From Atherinomorus stipes (Eukaryota > Chordata > Actinopteri > Atheriniformes > Atherinidae): a stretch of DNA of 64,000 nt. Positions 38,553-49,500 of this stretch are shown piece by piece (within the stretch, counting starts at the first letter, position 1; each line of letters opens with the position of its first letter). The DNA lies in contig JALJCO010013434.1 in assembly GCA_023101725.1 (NCBI GenBank), positions 1,156,501 to 1,220,500 on the forward strand, in the 5' to 3' direction. Below the pieces are notes generated by a model. That model did no database searches and was not told the DNA's origin. It was given only the letters and a program-made list of their open reading frames with translations. The position numbers and the translations under genes are program-made.

Positions 38553-41500
38553 CTGTGAGATGAGACAAATAAAATAGATTTTTTTCATGAATTATTAATG
38601 GTGACTGGAAACTACCTCATAATTCTCTGATATTTGGAGATCGATTTCACTTGTGCAGAACAATCCTGAGCAGCTCATTACCTCAATCTGAGTGGGGCCT
38701 TTGTGTCGACAGCAGGTCACGTGGACCACAAAGGGCCATTCGTCTGGCTGCATCAGTACTCCAGCAGCTTGGGCACAGGTGGGATGGTAGGCAGTAGGGC
38801 AGCGGCCATGAGAGCATTGCACACAGCAGCCAGACGCCTTTTTCATCCGCTTCTTACAGTAATAACATTTCTGTGAGAGGAAAACACACCAGTCTATGCT
38901 CAGGAGACTATTTTTAAATTACTAAAGGAAAGACAAAACAGTCCCAGAGAGCTTGTACTATCATTTCCTACAGCCTAGCTAGTGAGTATTTTGCTTTAAT
39001 ATGTGGAGGTAATGGGAGAAAATGAGTAAGGTACATTGGGCAATTTGCTCGGAGACCACCAATGATGTCTGTTTTAAGTCAATAAGCACTTAGTAAAATA
39101 TATTAATGTTTCATCTATCTGATTGAAATAAAAGATTCCAATCAACGTGTTTAAATAGACGCTGGAAAAAATGATCCGATCAGTTACAATTACATGATGG
39201 ACAGATTTAATATGATCATAATGCTTATGCCATGCACAAGGCCTCTAGTTTAGAAGAAGAGGGGATTTCTTTGTTTTTCCATTTTGAACCTTTTGACCAT
39301 CAAAATGCTGAATAATCATTAACTCTTTTAGTTTCTAACAAAAACGTTTCCCTAACAGTCACATTCTGTTTTGCTTCAGCAATTTTTTAAAAGTCTTCCT
39401 TGAATCTTGCTTTGTCACGTCCCCCAAACATGGATGAAAGATGTGCAGAGACAACAGGAATGATCGGAACGAGTGTTTAACATGGTCATTTTTTTCCTGC
39501 TAATCTGATCGTAAATAGGTTTAACCCACTCCTCTTGATCAGATTGAACATTTTTTTCCGATCAAGGCAGATCTGATTAGCCAAAATGTTAACGTGACGC
39601 ATTTTTTTATTGTGATTGGCTTTGGATAGGATCAAAAGTGCTCCAAGTAAACGCAGCTACTGATGCAGGATAAGTTTGACTCAATGGTTCAGAAGTTGCC
39701 TAAACAATATCCTTATCTCACTTCAAATTAAATTCAATTGATAACGTCATATTGCAGCTATAACTTAAACATGTTTTAAAATGTATAGGGTTAAAAATGT
39801 TAAAATAGATTTATTTAGTTCAAAATGAAATAAAGATCAAAGTAGTGTAGAATAAAACAAATAAAACTTACTACACAATAAATATACAACTATTCCCTAA
39901 AACTGTGTTGTTCCTAAACTAATTGCTCTCCAGAACCATCAGCGTTGTGGGAACTCACCAACTTAAACCTCTGCAAAGGAATTGCACTTAAATCCACAGG
40001 ACTCCTTTTAGTGACATTGATGAAGCGTGCCTCCAGCACAGCCACGGCACAGAGCACATGAACCCACCTGCAACATACACACTGTTTACAAGTGATGACC
40101 AACCATCAAGTCAATCACTGAGGAGCTATAAGCGTTTTGCTCCTGTTGTAACTCAAGATTTAAACATATTCCAGAAGAGCAAAAACATTTTGATGCAATT
40201 GTGGCTGTTCAGACATCCTCGATGACATTGGGACTTACTTATCGTTGCTGGTTTTCTGCAAGGCTCCACCCCTTAACCAACACAAGCAGCAGCTCTGCAA
40301 TAAAAACAAAGGACCACCAAATGGTCCAGGTAAACAACAGAAAGTTAAATCTTACCCTACAAAGGTAGCAGATGGTAGTACTACTGAAAAATGAATACTT
40401 CTTGTGCCTTTAAATTAAGATGGCAACAAGTTGATGTTAGCTACTGTAGTTTATTAGTTGTCCTTTTTCCTTGTTAAGAAGCTTATAGGACGGTTATTCT
40501 GCAGCAGTGTTGGATCTCCCACCTCCTGCAGCTGGTTGTAGTCATTCATGGCACAACAGCGTTATGGAAAAATTGGCCAAGAAGCTCATATATGTGAAAT
40601 TATATTAGACGTATTGCATCTTCTGGCCACTAATTAACGGAATAAGTACTTATCTTCCTCAACCAAGCCAGAGTCAACAGTGCTTTCATTTATCTATTCA
40701 ATAAATTATCCAAATAACTGACTGTGGTATTCAACAGGGAACAGATATTCATCTCCATCAGTGTTACTTTTACACTAAACTGATGGACACCTGGACTTCC
40801 TCTCTCTGACCAGACATTAAGAAACCAGCTAATCCTGCAGGTACTGTATGAATAAACATTCTAGTGGTTTTAAAAATGCAACTTTAAAAAAAACCATGGC
40901 ATCCCTTGAAAAACTAAAAAATTGCCTAATGGTTAATGTACAAAGCAGTAAATTCAACCATAAGTGTTCACTGACCTCAGTCATGGCACTGGCCTCGCAG
41001 CGTGCACACCTCCACTCCTTGCTCACACTGGCTGGATCTACACCATAACATGCTGGAATATAGAAGCAGTTTGAATTAAATAAGTGATATAGCCACAGTG
41101 GTATAGAATCTACAATATGGAGAGAGTAGAATACAGACACTTCCACTAACATACACATGCATTGTAAGAACGCCATGTGAAACATCTGTCATCCATTTTT
41201 AACATAAGCGTAGCCTATGTTTCTTATTTGAAAGAAAATTCTCAGTTCAAGACCGTGTACTGACTAGTGTGAACACGAACACTGCACTGCGAGCAGCTAA
41301 TGAGGAGGCTGGTCCCATCTTCCTCAAGATAAAGTGCAGCAGGCTGTTCTTCACACTCAGAGTCTTCCTCTGTGGTGGTGGTGAAGCACATCTCTGGGAT
41401 TAAAGGTTTGGTCCGCATCTGCCCACCAGCCACCTTGACAGGACTGTCTACGTTGTTCGTACCCTCAGTCTGACAAGTAGAGCACACAAAAAGAATAAAA

Positions 41501-43483
41501 ACGGTTTTAGTTAAAAGGAGAAAAATCCTTTTTTACAAGCTGATTCGATTTCCTGAGCTTTAAATGAAATGCCAAACTCAAAATACCACAATGATAGAGT
41601 ACAAAAGCCCCATTTTTAACTGCATCTTTACATAAAGGATCATGATCCCACCACCTCAGTATGGGTGCTAAACCCACTATGGAGCCCTGTAATAATCTGA
41701 ATACAAGAGGAACTGATTTGTGACAGAAGATCACAGACATACTGGCCACTTGGAACCTCTGTGGCCCTTTGCCAAAGCTAAGAGACACCATCTTCTGAAG
41801 ATCTGCTTGGGCAGGGTGGCCAAGTCCAGTCCTTTAGATGCATCCCTTCTCCAACACAACTGAATGGCTCATTACCAGCCTCTACAGAGCTGAATGACAT
41901 GTACATCAGGTAATTCAGGTGTGTTGGAGAAGAGATGCATCTTAAAGTTGCAGGATTGTGGCTCTGGAGGACTGGACTTTGCCACCCCTGTGCTAAGGAA
42001 TGTGATACCTGCTGGCACCATGACAGAACCCAACAGGCTTATGTACGCTACAGATGCCTGGCTATAACATGGACAACCCAACAACAAATAAAAGGCAGTA
42101 TTCTCCATGAAAAAGAAGGTTAGAAGCTAAGGTCAATCAGCAAAAGTCTTCCTCAGTCCATTATCAAGTAAATAAGTACTCGTGAGTTAAACCTGAGCTG
42201 GTAAAGCTTACCTGTTGGTATGTGTGGAATAGCATGCAAATGGAGCAGTATGGAGGTTTGGAGCCCATGCGCTGGTTGTACTCCCTCTCCTTCTTAAAAT
42301 TGTGGGGTCTGCCCTGCCACAGATGAACCAGAGGCTTGGCCCAGGTCTCCCCCTCCAAATCACCCTCCTCCACTGTGGGAAGTTCATCTGGACCCTCTGT
42401 CACAAAAAGCAAAGATAATATACTGATTATCTGACATCTTAGAGCATATTAGTGCTCAGACTGTTTCTGCAAAGACAGACCTTCATCACTGATGCATTCC
42501 TTTATAAGTGGATGGTGGCCAGGCAGCTCCCCCAGATCACTCTCTGGTTCCCCATATGCTGCCACCACTTCTGTCACCTGCTGGAGACAAAACATCACCA
42601 GCATTAGCAGACAAGATAAAGGTTCAATGCTCATCTTTCTTTGACAAGGGGATAAATATTTTCCATACTATTAGTAACAGAATTTGACTGAAGTCTGGTT
42701 GAAGGCTCATATTATCTATGGTGGTTTCATTTCTAATAATAATGTAAAAAACTAAAGAAAAATAATAAATAAAATGTAAAAATACTAACCTCTTTGCTGA
42801 TACATCTGATGTCTTTCTCCTTCTCATCACTTTCCTCACTCTTTTCCTCCTCCTTTGGCTGAACTTCTTCTCCATAGTCTCCTTTGGCATAGCTGTGGAC
42901 ATGAAGGACGTCTGCAGGGCTCAGTGTCCTCTGAAATAGTTTTTGTGCTGGGCTACTAATCTCTACTGGAGGCTCCACACCTCTGCATGCCTCCTCAGTG
43001 CTTGGAGACACCACCTTTTTCTCAGCCTCAGGAGGACAAATATCTCCAGATGTTGCACCATTTTTCTCTTTTTTTGCAGGACTTCGTCTGTTTGTTTTCT
43101 TGTTGCTGGCTTTGGAATGAAGTTTAGACGGTGGCTTAGCATCCTTCTCCTTCTTAGGTTCCGGCTGGACTTTTAACGTGTCTGAAAGAGATTATTAAAT
43201 TTCTTATTGTAACTGCTGACATTGGTCCTGCATGCCACCTTCTTCCCAATTTGGTTCATTTTAGAGATGCACCAATTCAGTTTTTCCTGATCTAATTACC
43301 ATTACCGGGCTGAGCGTATCGACCAATACCCCATACTGATCCGATACTTGTTGAATGAATAAAAAGACTGAGACTGCTGCCAAATCAACATTATACATGT
43401 ACGTGACTCTTCGTCAGGAGGTTTCAGCCCTCCCATTTCTTTTTTCTATCCGTTTTAAAGTTTTTAATTCCAAATCTGAGCAT

Positions 43484-43522
<39 letters not shown>

Positions 43523-46500
43523 TTCACAGTTTTTTCTTTAAATAAACCAATATTTGATTTACACCAGAACATGAGACATTCAACTATTTCACTAAATTCA
43601 TTAGCTCATCTTGAATTTGATGGCAGCAAACTGTTTAAATAAAATGGGATAGAAGACAAAAAAGGGATGATGAAGGAAGTGGTTATGAGAAAAAAACTGG
43701 TGAAAAATATTTTGCGCCTGATTAGTTTAACTGGAAACAAGTCAGTAACTTCACGGGCTATAAAAAAGCCCGTCAGGGAGGCAGTCTCTCAGAAATAATG
43801 AATGAAAACGTTTTTGGAACTGGGGTTGCATGCTTTAGTTCATAAACCACAACTATGCTAATTAATTTTTAGAAACTCACATCTTTATTATTTCAGGAAA
43901 AATAGACTTTTAGCCATTTCCCTCCCACACTCGTCCTTTTTTGTTGTTTTTAAAAGAAAGTGTCAAACATTAAAGAGGCCATGTTTAAACAAAACCGTAC
44001 TGAAACTCAGTGTCCGTACTTGGTGTACCTGTAACTTTTATTGGAGGCTTCTTGCTTGATAGTTTGGACTTCTTGGCCTCCACCCCTTTGGTCTCCCTCA
44101 CTGTCAGATCAGGCTTGACATCTTCTGACGTCTCAACAGCTACATGCTCACGCTTTGTCCCAGTCTGATGCTTTGGACTGATATGTTAGAAAGGCATTAA
44201 TTAGGACATGTGTTAAAACACACAAGGAAAGAACTGTTTGTTTTTTAAAAAGAAGTGTCAATAAAGCAACATTTCTGAGTGAGAAGAGTTTGCAAAAGCA
44301 AGTCGTAGAACCTCCTGACAAGTTTGAATCACTACGGTAACAGACCTGGTGTCTTACAGAGGTGCAGCTTCTTTCTCTGGTGATTGAAGCCCTGTTTATG
44401 TCTGGCAACAACATTTGTGTTGTGTGATCAGAAGTGGAAGTCTGTTTACACCTGGACTATCATCAGCCTTTCAAGTGGCCACTTGAAACATACATGAGGA
44501 CTTGAAACACGCAGCGGCATATGACAGGACAGCCAATCATTAGCTGCTCACTTACCAACCATGAATCTTTCGGTTGAAATTTTCATTCAAATATTTTCTC
44601 AGTAATTAATGTATTCTTATTAAACTTATTAATAAAAGTGGGAAAGCTGTTATCAGTTCAATTCACATGACTGTAGAATGATGACTGCATATTGTAGAGA
44701 TAGGTTAGTAGTGAGAATTATGACCTTTTGTCCTCCTGGACCGGAGTGGCAGGCTCCTCAAACGAAGCTTCAGGTGAGCTCTCTTTAATAGGATCGATCT
44801 CCTTCAGCAGAAACTGAGCAGCCTCGGGGGTGGGTTTGGAGTGGTCGATAGGAGGGTTGTCTTTTCCTGCTTTCCATAGTTTGTAACGGTCAGGCTGAAA
44901 CTTGCGTACAAACACGTCCATAGGTATCTTCACCATGTCCTGACGGCATGAACACTGGGGTGAAAAGACACATCAATCAATATACTATCACTGTTTTAGA
45001 TCATTTGTGAACAATAGATGCAGCTGGGTTTGCATGTAACACTTGTTTTCCTTGCTGTTTAAGTGTTTTACACACCAGAGTGGCCTGCTTTCCGTAATCA
45101 ATCCATCGCTGCGTAGCAAAGTTGGTTGACTCAGAGCAATTGAAGCCGTGGTTGAAACCAGCATGATAGGCAAATGGGAATGTCACAATGAACTGCCCAG
45201 CCTCCTGGGTGACCTGACATATAAATACAGCACAAAAAATTGCAAGAGTTAATATGGTTTTCTGTATATTTCCTAATTCCAATACTTTTCTTCCAATATT
45301 ATCATTTTATTATCTGTTTTTCCTGTTACTTTAAGTAGTTTCCAGTTCTTCATTATAGGATTTTAAACTTTCATTTCCTTTCTGTCACTGGTGATCCCCA
45401 AAACAATAACAAAAGATGATGGAGGTGGTTTGATGATGTGGTGAATTAAGGTGAGATGAGAACCACCACTTCACCTACACTTTTGCATGTTATTGCATAC
45501 AGTCACTGAAATGCTACTAAAACTAAATGCACCATTATGCTTCATAAGATCAGAGAATTTTGACAGTTTGGACATTTATTATCAGTAAACAAAAAAAGAA
45601 AGAAAAACACTCATACATATTTGTAAATAACATCAACTAAAATTAAATGAATTATTACCTTCTTATATGGTACACCATATTTTTTCAGGATTGAGGGTGA
45701 AATTAAAGTCATCTTGTGGCGCAGGAAGGCTTCACAGCTCTGAGTATTCCCAGGAAAAAAACCTGTAAATGCAGGAACACATTCAGGTCGTAAGTAAATT
45801 CATCACTCTTTAGTTGGGTTGACAGATTTTAAAGGTACAGTATGCAAAAAAAAAAAAATCAAAGTTCAGTGGCAGAAAAATGTGATAAATAATTCAAAAC
45901 TGTGTTTCTATTGATGTGTAATCGCTGCACTAGAATAGCTGTTATGTTTATTTTCTTAGAATGAGTCATTTATTTGAACTTGCTGGGTGGTGCACATATG
46001 GAGGCTGCCATATTTGTTCCACCATTTTTACTACAGTGTCCCTGAATGGACAAAACAATGCGTGTGAAATGAGAACCCTCATCTAACTTTAAAACTGCTG
46101 TACCAACTTTGTTTAGAGCAGCTAATGAGGAGTTAGAGCACCGTTTGGGATAAGTAATGCCCTTAAAAGTAATTAAAAATAGTTACTCATCGTACAGTCA
46201 TAGCTACACCTGAGACCACTGGATCCACTCAAAGATAAAAACATATTTTTGTCGGGGAGAATTTTGGCCACCAACAGCCACCATACATTCACTACAGTGC
46301 TCAGAATATGAAGTCATTTGAAAGAAAACATCTTTTCTTGCAATACCCATCTTCACCACTACATGTCAGTAATTCTTAACATACTGTGCATTTAAGTAAA
46401 ACTGTTAAAATCAGGAGTCCATCTGTCAGGTCATCAATCTCTAACGCAGTTGTGCAAGCGTCCAACTAAAGTTATCTGGAGTTTCTTCATAGCAGTGCAG

Positions 46501-49500
46501 ACTAAATACACTAGAGAAATCAAATATTGTGTTCCTCACAGTGCTGCCCACTTGGTTTAGGTGAGAAGCAGGCAGATGAGGTATTTAAAACAAGTATATT
46601 AAATCTTTACAATGTTTAAATAGATGAAATGATGCAGAACAGGAGCCCCTTTGATCTCCATTTTGCATACCCTGTAGATTCATGCTGTCTTCTCTACAAC
46701 CCATTTGGGAACTTTAGTAGGAGACATAGGACTTTGAAAAGTGCAATCAGCTGCTACTTCCTGTAAACAACACTCCTGCTGTCATGGTGAGTCAGCATAA
46801 GAAATCTTAAATGTGCTATAAATTCTGAAGCAGTGATATATTCACACCAGCATGTAAAAATGCTACAAAACTTGTGTTTGGGGGGGAAATCAAGACTACA
46901 CCTGACCAATGCACAATATCACCAGAGATAAAGCAACAAGCTCAAACTAATATGGCAGCAACTCAAAGGAAAAAAAGAAACATCTGTGTGCTTTGAGATG
47001 TCTTTTAGTTAAAAACTTGAATATCAGGTCTGAATAAAAACAAATGGGGAAGTTCCATCACGTACCCTTGGCAAGACGCTCCAGTTTTCGCCCATGTTCT
47101 GGTGGGACTGCATACCTAAGGATAAACCAAAAGATAAAGATGTAATCATTTATGAAGTAAGTAGGGCACAAACTGCTGGTGTGATCTTGGCTTATTCATG
47201 TTTGTTTCAGGGTTTTAGTTTTTATGATTTTGAGGGGGAAAAGCTCAAAAAGCCAGGCTCTACTTAAAACAACCAAAAATAAAAAAAATAAACAAAATGG
47301 GGGGTGGGGGAACCACACTTTATTTCTTCAAAACTACATTTACTTTATTTCTGTTAATGATGAATGATGCCTTAAAATGGAAACTACTAATTTAATTGAA
47401 TATTATTTCAACTGCCTCAGTGCTACTGTATTTACGTAGGCATGATTTAATTATGTGAAATGAATAATTTAAGAATATTTCATTTTAAATTACTCAGCTC
47501 TGGTTGGTTAAATCCATCTGCATGCAGATGGATTTAACCAGCCAAACAGGAGAAAAGCAGGGAGGTGTCAGGCGTTTAACCCCGCAGGTTAGAAACCACT
47601 GGTTTAACGACACAACTGTGCCTTGACTGGATGACTGGCCTGACTGACGATACATTATACATTTTTACACTAAAAAAAAAATTTGATCTATTACACCTAG
47701 CAGATGTCACCCCCAAAGATGCTGCCATATATTTCATCTACGACCTCAGTCAACTCATTTTTTATGCAAATGTCATTTTATGCAGGCCAGGAACAGTTGA
47801 ACTTATGAGTGAAGGGGGGAAAAAGATACTGATGATCATGTTCATATTTTTTTACTTAATTTTCCAGCCAATATGATATGTCTGCAGTTCTGCACAAAAC
47901 AGCTATTAAACAAAAATTCTGTCTCTCTTAAAGTGTCGCTCTGATACAGAAATTAACCACTCCTTTGCTGGGAAATCAAAATATGACCTGGATGCAACCT
48001 CTCACATCACCGGTGGTTCTGACTAACAAAGTAAATCATAGCCTGTCAAAGACACACTTGAGCATCTGTTGTGAAACTGGTATTATCTGTATTTCCTAAA
48101 ATAAGGTTAATTAAACCAGATTCTGCAAAGACATGAACACTAAAGATTTTCAGGAAAATCTGTGGACAGTTAGGTCTGAACATTCCCTGCTCATACCATT
48201 CACACACACACACACACACATCCTCCACTGGGGATGCATCGCCTCAGCTGGAAACACAATCAAGAGGCATCTAGAAAAACCGCAGAGGACATGTCATGGT
48301 AGAACAAGTGTGCTGTGGAAACCACTGTTCGCTTAAAGCACACCGAGACTGGGAGCTTAGCTTATTCAGTGGCTGCTCTTTGTACCGATATAATACCACA
48401 AGTGTAAGAAAAAGTAAATGAACCCTTTGGGATTAGTTGGATTTCAACATAAACTGGTCATAAAATGTGTTCTGATCGTCATCTAACTCACAACACTAGA
48501 CAAACACATTCTGCTTAAGTTAATACCACTCAAAAAAATGCATGTTTTCATGCGTTTACTAAGATATGATAATAAAAGCCAACGCATGAACACTTTTAAC
48601 CTGCATCGTCTTTAAAAAGCCAGCAGAAGGTGATGCAAAGCAATATTATAAAACCTGCAACCAGCAGTGCTGTTGTCACCCAGCTGATTCCACAAAGCCA
48701 GTTTAATGTATGCAAGCACATGATGGGGAGTGAGCCGGCTCTGGGAGAACATGCAAACGCCACACAGACAGAACCAGCTGAGGTTCCTTCCTGCTAACCA
48801 CAACAAAGCCCCCCCATAAGGAGCAGCAGTGGTTAAGAACTTTATTTTTCCACAGGTAAGATGCAACTGGTATGTGAAAAAGGCTCAAAGGGAACTGACA
48901 TTATTTTGATTGGCTATGTACTTGTTCCCCTTATGAGTTTTTGGTTTTAGTCACTTGGTTTAAGTTTACTTCAATAAAACATGTTGTTGTTGTTGTGATG
49001 TAATTAGAGATATCTCAACTAAAAACAAAACCTGATTGTGTTATTTGAGATAATCTAAATTATTTCTCACAGAGACTTATGTTTTTACTTTAGTTTTTAA
49101 TATCAGAGAGCACTATTATCAGTGGTGCGTACTATAGCAGTAAGCACCATTATTGCTTACTGATTATATTATTTTCAATATATTATTATTATTCTATGAT
49201 TTTATCCTTTAATTTATTATGATTTTATCTTTAATTGTTTATTCACCTGTATAGCACTTTGATTACCACTGGTAACTGTTAAAGCACTTCAGAAATAAAG
49301 TTTTGATTATTGATTGTCCACCATGTGATGGAGCGGCATCTCCATGCACCAGTCTGCAGCAGCGCATGAGGAGTTTTACTGCCACCTGGTGGTTTATCAA
49401 GGTAAACCACATGAATTTGAGCAACTACACTCCTATAATTGTTTACATTAACGCTATGGGCTTAATTTCAATGCCAATAAACTTAGAAAAGCTGATTTGA

